Shown: piece after piece, positions 1 to 5,283 of the stretch
How the letters are laid out: every line of letters starts with the position of its first letter
How positions within the stretch are numbered: position 1 is the stretch's first letter
From: Acidobacterium sp.
GTDB lineage: Bacteria; Acidobacteriota; Terriglobia; Terriglobales; Acidobacteriaceae
Direction: 5' to 3'
NCBI GenBank assembly: GCA_003152595.1
Contig: PMAM01000184.1
Span: 5,854-12,953, forward strand
Length of the DNA: 7,100 bases
Program-made: the position numbers and the translations under genes
The notes under the pieces: model-generated
The model's input: only the letters and a program-made list of their open reading frames with translations
What the model was told of the DNA's origin: nothing
Databases searched by the model: none

Positions 1-68
1 AACCGTACGGCGAGGCCGCCGATGGGCTGAAGGCGGTGGCGCGGTACCTGGTGGAGCGGACGCACTGA
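1..68 (+). CDS. C-terminal end of an unidentified protein (partial)
   Basis: The frame ending at the TGA at 66-68 reads PYGEAADGLKAVARYLVERTH before the stop, and the gene begins left of the window. Only 21 complete codons are visible. The amphipathic, helix-like tail after a Pro-Tyr-Gly turn resembles the last helix of nucleotide-sugar epimerases such as WecB, where a similar NPxGDG turn precedes the terminal helix. This is too short to assign. Codon use is GC-rich, like the housekeeping genes to the right and unlike the next gene. A 15-bp repeat array begins directly after the stop. Confidence 0.5.
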   Translation, partial: PYGEAADGLKAVARYLVERTH

Positions 69-70
69 CG

Positions 71-145
71 GAGCAGCTAAAAGACGGTTAGCTAAGGTCC
101 GGTTAGCTAAAGTCCGGTTAGCGGAAAAGCGGTTAGCGACGCTCC
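71..145 (+). repeat. 15-bp degenerate tandem repeat array 1 (GGTTAGC-type, plus orientation)
   Basis: Four consecutive 15-bp units start at 86, 101, 116 and 131: GGTTAGCTAAGGTCC, GGTTAGCTAAAGTCC, GGTTAGCGGAAAAGC and GGTTAGCGACGCTCC. A weaker fifth unit (GAGCAGCTAAAAGAC) lies at 71-85. The GGTTAGC head is invariant in the four clear units and the tails vary. The first two contain the perfect palindrome TTAGCTAA (88-95 and 103-110). The array starts three bases after the stop of the preceding gene and ends 49 bp before the next start codon. The same family recurs at 693-758 (opposite strand) and 2174-2233. Its function is unknown. Confidence 0.85.
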
Positions 146-194
146 GGCTGTGAGAACATTTCAGCGCGACGAATAAGCTGCCAAGCGGGGCGTC

Positions 195-677
195 ATGGCC
201 TCTTTCATCCACATTGCCGACAAGAAAAACGAGCAGACCATCCTGCGAAATGGAATCAGATCGGCCAGGCTTCGGTCGGGATTTCAGGGCGTCTACGCCA
301 TGCCGGTACTCCCGAACTTCGCAACCAGCCACCAATGGGCGAGGGAGCTGAAGAGGCGGCGAATCAAAACGCTGGTATGCGTTCAGTTCAAGATTCCCGA
401 CGGAGATTCCGTTTTTGTGGGTAAGTACAACGGTGAGAAGCTGGAAATGACGGCGGCGGATGCAGTAGCTGCGGTCCTCAGGCACACTGACCCGATGGGA
501 CTCGAAGTCGTCATTCCCAGAAAGATCGACTCAAGAGAGATCACGCGCACGAACCTCGCACCGCGTGTCACTGGGTGGAGGTACTATCCAGCGGCGAAGG
601 GAAAGCCGCCATTCTGCCACTGCAAATGGTGCAATCGCGGCGAAATACGGGCCCAGCGCCTCATCCGAGAAGACTGA
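195..677 (+). CDS. Putative ADP-ribosyltransferase-fold protein (DarT/KptA-like), 160 aa
   Basis: I do not recognise a named family with certainty. The N-terminus (FIHIADKKNEQTILRNGI, residues 4-21) matches the first strand and helix of ADP-ribosyltransferase folds, where a His sits in strand one before an 'xxILxxGI' helix. GVYAMP (32-37) resembles the 'G-x-Y' second motif. LEVVIPRKIDSREI (103-116) resembles the strand carrying the catalytic Glu in DarT-type enzymes ('EVLV...P...I'). This suggests a His6-Tyr34-Glu104 set, by inference only. The C-terminus has a Cys cluster, CHCKWCNRGE (141-150), possibly a metal knuckle. There is no signal peptide or membrane segment. The protein is shorter than typical DarT and has no adjacent macrodomain (DarG) antitoxin. 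ATG 195 is the first start in frame; the preceding ribosome-binding site is poor (a GGGG run at 187-190). Base use looks less GC-rich, with more AAA, AGA and AAC codons than neighbours, which suggests transfer. It is bracketed by repeat arrays in opposite orientation. Confidence 0.7.
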   Translation: MASFIHIADKKNEQTILRNGIRSARLRSGFQGVYAMPVLPNFATSHQWARELKRRRIKTLVCVQFKIPDGDSVFVGKYNGEKLEMTAADAVAAVLRHTDPMGLEVVIPRKIDSREITRTNLAPRVTGWRYYPAAKGKPPFCHCKWCNRGEIRAQRLIRED

Positions 678-692
678 CTGCTGCGCACTCCC

Positions 693-758
693 GCTGGCCG
701 CCTTTCAGCTAACCGGACCTCAGCTAACAGGAGTTTCGCTGACAGCTTTTCAGCTGCG
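693..758 (-). repeat. 15-bp degenerate tandem repeat array 2 (GGTTAGC-type, minus orientation)
   Basis: Read on the plus strand, the heads GCTGGC, GCTAAC, GCTAAC, GCTGAC and GCTGCG begin at 693, 708, 723, 738 and 753, exactly 15 bp apart. On the minus strand this is the same family as the array at 71-145. For example, 715-729 (GGACCTCAGCTAACA) matches the reverse complement of 86-100 at 13 of 15 positions. The array lies directly downstream of the minus-strand gene 770-1009 and of the plus-strand gene 195-677, which converge here. A short AGCT-GAAA-AGCT hairpin, read on the minus strand, sits at its right-hand edge. Confidence 0.8.
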
Positions 759-770
759 CGCTTCGCGCGC
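756..770 (-). terminator. GC-rich hairpin at the 3' end of the small membrane gene
   Basis: Read on the minus strand, the sequence overlapping the TAG stop is GCGCGC-GAA-GCGCGC, a perfect 6-bp GC stem with a 3-nt loop. A second small stem with a GAAA loop (AGCT/AGCT) follows. There is no T-tract on either strand, so this is not a classical intrinsic terminator. Its position between two convergent genes would suit an end-of-transcript structure. The call rests on position and stem only. Confidence 0.35.
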
Positions 771-1009
771 TAGATCCCCATCCCGTACTCGGCCCCCATC
801 TCCTCGCCTGCATGGGAGTAGAAGTCCGACGGTGTGCGGCGTTTGATCTTATAGCGGAGGCGCAGCTCGCGGCCGACGTAGAGGCCAAGAGCGGTTACGG
901 CGAGCGCCACAGAAGTCCACCCGATGGCGCGCAACGCGCTCGAGGCGGAGGACTCAGGAACCAGGGCTTCGACAACTTCACTGATCTTGTTCTTTGTCTG
1001 ACAAAACAT
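770..1009 (-). CDS. Small single-pass membrane protein, conserved hypothetical, 79 aa
   Basis: Function unknown. The protein has a short polar N-terminus, a hydrophobic segment at residues about 27-46 (ALRAIGWTSVALAVTALGLY) and a very basic juxtamembrane stretch (RELRLRYKIKRR, 47-58). It ends in a polar tail containing TPSDFYSHAGEE and finishing AEYGMGI. The basic residues after the helix suggest a cytoplasmic C-terminus. The last 20 residues look like a specific motif rather than a random tail; I have an impression of similar tails in small Acidobacteriota proteins, not verified. I chose the ATG at 1009 because GGGG lies 7 nt upstream. In-frame ATGs at 1030 and 1051 would add 7 or 14 residues. 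It lies 111 bp downstream of the deaminase gene on the same strand and could be co-transcribed. Confidence 0.6.
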   Translation of the reverse strand: MFCQTKNKISEVVEALVPESSASSALRAIGWTSVALAVTALGLYVGRELRLRYKIKRRTPSDFYSHAGEEMGAEYGMGI

Positions 1010-1062
1010 GCGCAATCCCCAAGGCGCCATGCGTCCATGATAGCGCACCATCAGAGCGCAGC

Positions 1063-1081
1063 TACCATTGTCCGCATGGTA
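1063..1081. promoter_or_regulatory. Inverted repeat TACCAT-N7-ATGGTA between two minus-strand genes
   Basis: A perfect 6-bp inverted repeat with a 7-nt spacer (TGTCCGC) lies between the deaminase stop and the small membrane gene start. It could be an operator or a weak hairpin. Read on the minus strand, AT-rich stretches just upstream (TATAAC, TATACC) could serve as a -10 element, but I see no convincing -35 partner. Confidence 0.3.
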
Positions 1082-1120
1082 TATGCCGTTATAGATCGGC
1101 CAGATTGCGCCGAGAATTCC

Positions 1121-2125
1121 TCATTGGAGGGACTCGATCCCCCGAAGGAGCATTACCTTTCGGTCGGGCGGCAAAAAACTGGCCTCGATGGAGTTGGCCG
1201 CCAGTTCCCTGAGATGCTCCTCGGTGAAGCCGAAGTGCTCCTGCGCACGTTCGTACTCTTGCGCCAGATCGCTGTGGAAAAGCGCGGGGTCATCCGAGTT
1301 CAACGTCACCATTAATCCCTCGTCAAAATACCGCCGCAGCGGGTGATCTTCCATGCGCAGGCAGCACCCTGTCTTCACATTCGACGTGACGCAGATTTCG
1401 AGCGGCACCTGCCGCTGGGCGAGCACCTCCATCAGCTCCCGATCGTGGATCGCCGACAAGGCGTGGCCCAGGCGCTCGGCACCAATGTTCAGGGCGCCCC
1501 AGATGGCATCCGGTCCCGTGGTTTCGCCGGCATGGGCGGTCAGCCGCAGGCCCGCGTCGCGCGCCTCCTCGTACAGCTCGCGGAAGGGCTCTGCGCCGGT
1601 GCGCCGCTCGTCGCCACCAATGCCGATTCCAATGATCGACAGATGCTGCTCCCGCATCTCCGCCGCCTTGCGAAAGACTTTCGCGGCTTCTTCAGGATCG
1701 AAGTGGCGGACGGCGTCGAAGATCCAGTAGAGGGTGATGCCGAGCTCGCGCTCCGCACGCACTCGCGCGCGCTCCATGCCCTCGAACAGCGGCTCAAACG
1801 CGCACCGCCGCCAGTAGTAGACCACCCCCACCGAGACGTAGACCTCGGCGTGCACCACACCCTGCGCCGCGAGCCGCTCCAGCATGCGCCAGGTGATCAG
1901 CTCGTAGTCCTCGGCGGTCAGCAGATGCTCGCTGATGGCTTTGAACGCCATCAGAAAGCCGGTGAAATCCTGGTAGGCGTAGAGCGCTCGCGCCTGCTCC
2001 AGCTCGAGCGGCGCGCCGTCGTGCCGGCGGCTGAGCTCCACCAGGGTTTCCGGAGTCACCGTGCCTTCCAGATGCAGATGCAGCTCCGCTTTCGGCAGCC
2101 GGCGAATGAAGGAAGAAGAGTCCAT
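1121..2125 (-). CDS. add: Adenosine deaminase family protein (adenosine or aminodeoxyfutalosine deaminase)
   Basis: This is a cytosolic zinc hydrolase of the AMP/adenosine deaminase superfamily (COG1816 type), which removes the 6-amino group of a purine nucleoside to give inosine or an analogue. The 334-residue length is typical. Visible motifs are AELHLHLEG (13-21, Zn ligands His16 and His18), HAGE (198-201, Zn ligand His198 and proton-shuttling Glu201), GHA (220-222, catalytic-base His221) and NSDDPALF (276-283, Asp278/279). The usual GHG after the Zn site reads GHA here. I took the start at the ATG at 2125 because the family begins just before the HLHLEG strand. The frame stays open to 2404 but runs through repeat DNA with no family similarity. 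The Shine-Dalgarno site is poor and a pyrimidine-rich 7-bp repeat lies upstream. The substrate cannot be decided: some members act on aminodeoxyfutalosine in menaquinone synthesis, and no mqn gene is visible nearby. Confidence 0.88.
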   Translation of the reverse strand: MDSSSFIRRLPKAELHLHLEGTVTPETLVELSRRHDGAPLELEQARALYAYQDFTGFLMAFKAISEHLLTAEDYELITWRMLERLAAQGVVHAEVYVSVGVVYYWRRCAFEPLFEGMERARVRAERELGITLYWIFDAVRHFDPEEAAKVFRKAAEMREQHLSIIGIGIGGDERRTGAEPFRELYEEARDAGLRLTAHAGETTGPDAIWGALNIGAERLGHALSAIHDRELMEVLAQRQVPLEICVTSNVKTGCCLRMEDHPLRRYFDEGLMVTLNSDDPALFHSDLAQEYERAQEHFGFTEEHLRELAANSIEASFLPPDRKVMLLRGIESLQ

Positions 2126-2134
2126 GCGCAACCG

Positions 2135-2155
2135 TTCAGGGTACAGGAGAAGGAA
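2135..2155 (-). repeat. 7-bp pyrimidine-rich repeat upstream of the deaminase start
   Basis: Read on the minus strand toward the deaminase ATG, the sequence contains TTCCTTC, TCCTGTA and CCCTGAA in a 7-bp register, ending 9 nt before the start codon. It resembles the clearer CCCTGTA-type array at 5284-5311, which abuts another start codon. The units are degenerate and only two are convincing. Confidence 0.45.
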
Positions 2156-2173
2156 CAGTCGATAGCGGGCAGC

Positions 2174-2233
2174 GGTTAGCGGTCGGCAGTCAGCTAAAAA
2201 CCGGTCAGCAAAAAGCCGGTCAGCGGCAGCGAG
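2174..2233 (+). repeat. 15-bp degenerate tandem repeat array 3 (GGTTAGC/GTCAGC-type, plus orientation)
   Basis: Four units carry the heads GTTAGC (2175), GTCAGC (2189), GTCAGC (2204) and GTCAGC (2219), spaced 14, 15 and 15 bp apart. The tails vary: GGTCGGCA, TAAAAACCG, AAAAAGCCG and GGCAGCGAG. This is the same family as arrays 1 and 2. It lies between the divergent deaminase and mutY genes, so the family is not confined to gene ends. Confidence 0.75.
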
Positions 2234-2453
2234 GATTCGACTCGCCGGCACCGAAGGCATACTGATCCCGTCGCGTGCGATCGCGGACTGACTACGGAGC
2301 GCTGACCACCGGCTGCTGCCTTCTAACCGCTCTCCCCCGAAGGGCTTCCCCCCAAAGTAATCTTTCAGGTGTATCCGCTTTCGTGGTATTGCCGAATCCC
2401 ACAAAAATGACTGGAATCAAACTTACAATCCCCGTGAGGGAAGAGGCACGCCT
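2234..2453 (+). promoter_or_regulatory. Gene-free leader region of mutY, with possible -10 and strong ribosome-binding site
   Basis: No gene is visible in 2126-2453 apart from the repeats listed. Near its right end TACAAT (2424-2429) matches a -10 hexamer at five of six positions, but the sequence 17 bp upstream is ACAAAA, not a clear -35. A purine-rich GAGGGAAGAGG (2436-2446) ends 7 nt before the TTG at 2454, a good Shine-Dalgarno position that decides the mutY start. A CCCCCGAAGGGCTTCCCCCC stretch lies at about 2334-2353. An ATG at 2407 opens a different frame that does not encode MutY. Confidence 0.4.
2301..2330 (-). repeat. Degenerate inverted copies of the 15-bp repeat
   Basis: The plus strand carries GCTGAC (2301), GCTGCC (2315) and CTAACCGC (2323). 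These look like the reverse-complement heads of the repeat family, but the spacing (14 then 8) breaks the 15-bp register. With array 3 they make a loose inverted arrangement around 2234-2300. The call is weak. Confidence 0.35.
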
Positions 2454-3530
2454 TTGGACTTTCGCCGTAATTTGCTGCAATGGTTCGATCAAAATGCGCG
2501 CGAGCTGCCGTGGCGGCAGACGAGCGACCCCTGGGCTATCTGGGTCTCCGAGACCATGCTGCAGCAGACCCGAGTCTCTGTCGTCATCGACTACTACACG
2601 CGCTTCATGGCCCGCTATCCCACGCTCCAGTCGCTCGCACAGGCGGACGAATCCGAAGTCCTGGCGCTGTGGAGCGGACTCGGGTACTATCGCCGCGCGC
2701 GCGCCCTGCACGAAGCTGCTCGCGCCGTTGTTTCCGAACACGCAGGGGTGATTCCGCAGACCGCGGCCGCTCTGAGCCGTTTGCCCGGCGTCGGTGTTTA
2801 TACCGCTGCCGCTGTCGCCAGCATTGCCTTTTCGGAGCCAGTGGCGGCCGTTGACGGCAACGTCGAGCGCGTGCTCACTCGGTATTTTGGCCACGAGCCT
2901 GTCCCCGGCGTTGCCCGCAGCGGTGAACTGCGCCGCGCCGCCGAGCAGCTGGTCGACCGCGAACGGCCCGGCGATTTCAACCAGGCCATGATGGACCTGG
3001 GCGCCACCCTCTGCGCGCCGAAGAGCCCGATGTGCCTCGCCTGCCCCGTGCGCGAAGGATGCGCCACGCGCGGCGAGCACGCCGTGCCGCGCACCAAAAA
3101 GATGCTGAGCCGCAAGACCGCCCTTGCCCTGGTGCAGCGCCGCCAGTGGCCGAAGGCGGAAGTGCTGTTGCAGCGCCGCGCCGCCGACGCCTCGCAGATG
3201 CCCAACATGTGGGAACTGCCGAACGTGAAAGAGGGCCAGGAGAGCGAGGACATGCTCCTGCTCACCGTTCGCCACTCCATCACGAACACGAATTATTACG
3301 TCACGGTTTACGGTCTCACCATGAACGAGCAGAAGCTGCTCGCGCGGGATACCGCCGAGCGCGTCTGGGTTCCGGTATTCGACCTGCCCGAACTGCCGCT
3401 GACGGGGCTGACCAAAAAGATCCTCAATCGACTGCGCGTCATGCCCGGGTTCAGCACGGCGCGGCCGTTAGTGATCGCCGAAGAAGAAGCCGCACAAGCG
3501 GCCCTCGCCGCCGCAGCCACAACCCACTAA
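2454..3530 (+). CDS. mutY: A/G-specific adenine glycosylase MutY
   Basis: MutY removes adenine mispaired with 8-oxoguanine as part of the GO repair system. The 358 residues have the expected order. ETMLQQT (33-39) contains catalytic Glu33. The helix-hairpin-helix LPGVGVYTA (110-118) includes Tyr116. VDGNVERVL (133-141) has catalytic Asp134. The [4Fe-4S] cysteines are C187, C194, C197 and C203 (C-x6-C-x2-C-x5-C). The C-terminal NUDIX-like 8-oxoG recognition domain shows MWELPNVKEG (252-261). The usual Phe-Ser-His recognition loop appears to read Ile-Thr-Asn (276-278, in RHSITNTNYY). The start is TTG 2454: no ATG or GTG lies in frame upstream, the N-terminus MDFRRNLLQWF fits the family, and GAGG lies 7 nt before it. 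The last 17 residues are Ala/Glu-rich and probably disordered. The gene is convergent with the TfoX-like gene across a 35-bp gap with no clear terminator. Confidence 0.96.
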   Translation: MDFRRNLLQWFDQNARELPWRQTSDPWAIWVSETMLQQTRVSVVIDYYTRFMARYPTLQSLAQADESEVLALWSGLGYYRRARALHEAARAVVSEHAGVIPQTAAALSRLPGVGVYTAAAVASIAFSEPVAAVDGNVERVLTRYFGHEPVPGVARSGELRRAAEQLVDRERPGDFNQAMMDLGATLCAPKSPMCLACPVREGCATRGEHAVPRTKKMLSRKTALALVQRRQWPKAEVLLQRRAADASQMPNMWELPNVKEGQESEDMLLLTVRHSITNTNYYVTVYGLTMNEQKLLARDTAERVWVPVFDLPELPLTGLTKKILNRLRVMPGFSTARPLVIAEEEAAQAALAAAATTH

Positions 3531-3565
3531 CAGCAACGGGATGCATTAGCAATCGCACGCTGTCC

Positions 3566-4003
3566 TCAGCGCCGCGACGCGGGTACCCGTCCCAGCCGCG
3601 GATCACGACGCAGCAGCAGCTCGCAAGCGTGCGCGGCCGCCACTTCAAAATCGGGACCGTCCGACGGAATCAGCAGCCAGTGCCCGATCTTGCCGCCCAG
3701 CAGTTCAATGGAGCGAAGGGAAGGGAACTCCCGCCGGAGATTCTTGTTGGCGGGATCGACGCCCTCCGCAAGCACCAGCCAAACGCCGTTGTCTCTGGGG
3801 GACTTCACGTGATCGCGCAGCATGCAAACGATCCGGTCGCCCAGATAGACCGCGAAGCCGGAGAACATGCGGCGTACCTCGGGCTGCAAGGCTGCGAGCG
3901 CCTCCAGAACAAAGGGAAACGGCGGTTTCAGTTTGACTTTGGCGCGAGGCGGCATGACTGAGTTGCCAGGACCGGTCGCCCGCTTTTGCGCTGGCCGCTT
4001 CAT
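3566..4003 (-). CDS. TfoX N-terminal-domain-like protein, 145 aa
   Basis: Residues 41-65 (beginning PEVRRMFSGFAVYLGDRIVC) match the opening of TfoX-N/YjbR-like small domains, in which 'xVRRMFGGxGxYLxGxxFA' is typical. The second half has LRSIELLGGKIGHWLLIP (96-113) and an amphipathic C-terminal helix ending LLRRDPRLGRVP. The N-terminal 26 residues are basic and Pro-rich and look disordered. There is no signal peptide or membrane segment. TfoX itself is a competence regulator in Gammaproteobacteria, but stand-alone domains of this type have no settled role, so I infer no function. The ATG overlaps the serB stop as ATGA, which supports this start over the in-frame ATG at 3955 and points to translational coupling with serB. 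Confidence 0.72.
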   Translation of the reverse strand: MKRPAQKRATGPGNSVMPPRAKVKLKPPFPFVLEALAALQPEVRRMFSGFAVYLGDRIVCMLRDHVKSPRDNGVWLVLAEGVDPANKNLRREFPSLRSIELLGGKIGHWLLIPSDGPDFEVAAAHACELLLRRDPRLGRVPASRR

Positions 4004-5244
4004 CGGCCGATCCCTCCATCGCTGACAACCAGATCGCGATCCCGCACCCCAATCAAATACAGCAATCCATCGAGGCCGAGCGCCGAAATCGATTGCGGCG
4101 CGCTCTGCCGCACCAGCGGCTTCGCACGATACGCGATGCCCATGCCTGCCACCTTCAGCATGGGAATGTCGTTTGCGCCGTCGCCCACCGCTACCACTTG
4201 TTCGAGCGAAATGTCCTCCGCGTGGGCGATCTCGGCCAGCAGCGCCGCCTTGCGTTCGCCATTCACGATCGGAGCAACGACACGTCCCGTCACTTTCCCG
4301 TCCGCCATCTCCAATTCGTTCGCGTGAACGTAATCGATGCCGAGCCGTTCCTGCAGCCGCCGCGCAAAAAACGTGAAGCCACCCGACAGAATCGCCGTCT
4401 TGTAGCCCAGCATGCGCAGCGTGCGGATCAGCCGCTCCGCCCCCTGGGCCAGCGGAATCGTCTCCAGCAGCGACTCCACACGCTCTGCAGGCAATCCGCG
4501 CAACAATCCCACGCGCCGCGTGAAGCTCTCGTCAAAATTCAGCTCGCCGCGCATCGCGGCCTCGGTGATGTGCGCAACCTCGTCGCCCACGCCGGCCATC
4601 TTCGCGAGCTCATCGATCACCTCGCCCTGGATCAGCGTCGAGTCCATGTCGAACGCGAACAGCCGCCGATTACGCCGGAAGATGCTCTCGCGCTGGAACG
4701 CGATGTCGATGGAGAGCTCCTGCGCCGCGGCCAGAAAATCCGCACGCATCGCCGGCTCCTGCGCCGAGGCTCCGCTCACCGCCAGCTCCACGCACGCATT
4801 CGCGGCCGGATCGTTCGCCGATAGCCCTTGCGACAAACGGTCGATGCGATCCACATTCATTTCGTGCGCTGCGATGATGGTCGTTACCCGGGCCAGGTGC
4901 TCCGCCGTAATCGCGCGCCCCAGAATCGTGATGATGAAATGCTGCTGATGCAGCCCGCGCAGCCAGTGCTCGAGCGAGTCCGGCCGCACAGCGGAGAAAC
5001 GCACCGTCAGCTGCAACTCGTGGGCGCGCTCCGTCAACTCCCTCTTCAGCGCGGCCAGGCTCTCATCCGGCGGCAGCTCGATCAGGATGCCCAGCGACAG
5101 CGCCTCATGCACCACCGCCTGTCCGATGTCGAGCACGCCGATGCGATGCCGCGCCAGCGTGCGCGTGATCTCCGCTGTCAGGCCGGGATGATCGTGTCCC
5201 GAAAAATGAATCAGGACGGCCTTGCCGAGGTAGACCGAGGACAT
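4000..5244 (-). CDS. serB: Phosphoserine phosphatase SerB with N-terminal ACT domains
   Basis: SerB catalyses the last step of serine synthesis, O-phosphoserine to serine and phosphate, in the cytosol. The 414-residue protein has a first ACT domain (about 9-85, with HDHPGLTAEIT at 17-27) and a second ACT-like domain (about 102-185), followed by a HAD phosphatase domain. HAD motif I is FDMDST (198-203; nucleophile Asp199, general acid/base Asp201). Motif II is SGGFTFF (287-293). Lys332 fits motif III, and GDGANDIPM (354-362) is motif IV with Mg-binding Asp residues. Tandem ACT domains suggest allosteric control by an amino acid, as in other long SerB proteins. ATG 5244 is preceded by GGAAGAG within 2-9 nt. 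TATATT (5254-5259, minus strand) could be a -10, but it is very close to the start and lacks a matching -35. The stop overlaps the next gene's ATG by 4 nt. Confidence 0.96.
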   Translation of the reverse strand: MSSVYLGKAVLIHFSGHDHPGLTAEITRTLARHRIGVLDIGQAVVHEALSLGILIELPPDESLAALKRELTERAHELQLTVRFSAVRPDSLEHWLRGLHQQHFIITILGRAITAEHLARVTTIIAAHEMNVDRIDRLSQGLSANDPAANACVELAVSGASAQEPAMRADFLAAAQELSIDIAFQRESIFRRNRRLFAFDMDSTLIQGEVIDELAKMAGVGDEVAHITEAAMRGELNFDESFTRRVGLLRGLPAERVESLLETIPLAQGAERLIRTLRMLGYKTAILSGGFTFFARRLQERLGIDYVHANELEMADGKVTGRVVAPIVNGERKAALLAEIAHAEDISLEQVVAVGDGANDIPMLKVAGMGIAYRAKPLVRQSAPQSISALGLDGLLYLIGVRDRDLVVSDGGIGR

Positions 5245-5260
5245 GCTCTTCCGAATATAG

Positions 5261-5283
5261 TGCAGCGGCCGGTTCCCGCTGCA
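5261..5283. promoter_or_regulatory. Perfect 8-bp inverted repeat in the serB / acyl-CoA dehydrogenase divergent gap
   Basis: TGCAGCGG (5261-5268) and CCGCTGCA (5276-5283) are exact inverted repeats separated by the 7-nt spacer CCGGTTC. The element sits in the 71-bp gap between two divergent genes, upstream of both, so it is better placed as an operator than as a terminator. No T-tract follows on either strand. Which gene it controls, if any, cannot be read from the sequence. Confidence 0.45.

Noticed and set aside
71..145. Array 1 considered as a CRISPR array.
   Set aside because: Units are 15 bp, contiguous and degenerate, with no 25-40 bp repeats, no unique spacers and no cas genes.
693..765. 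Array 2 read on the plus strand translates as a pentapeptide-like series (AFQLT GPQLT GVSLT AFQLR) inside an open frame from 565 to 846.
   Set aside because: A 15-bp repeat always yields a 5-residue period. The frame overlaps the 3' half of the ART-like gene and the opposite small membrane gene, and the related arrays hit stops in equivalent frames (TAGCTAA). It is a by-product of the DNA repeat, not a pentapeptide-repeat protein.
1343..2179. Plus-strand open frame of 278 codons opposite the deaminase.
   Set aside because: It is an antisense shadow, His/Gln/Arg-rich, whereas the minus strand carries every catalytic motif of the deaminase family.
2126..2404. The deaminase frame stays open upstream, giving a 93-residue N-terminal extension.
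   Set aside because: The extension crosses the 7-bp and 15-bp repeats, has no domain similarity, and would make the protein far longer than the family. ATG 2125 lies just before the HLHLEG strand as expected.
2275..2751. Plus-strand open frame of 158 codons overlapping the mutY leader and 5' end.
   Set aside because: It is out of frame with MutY, its second half is an Arg/Ser-rich shadow of a GC-rich gene, and it lacks recognisable features.
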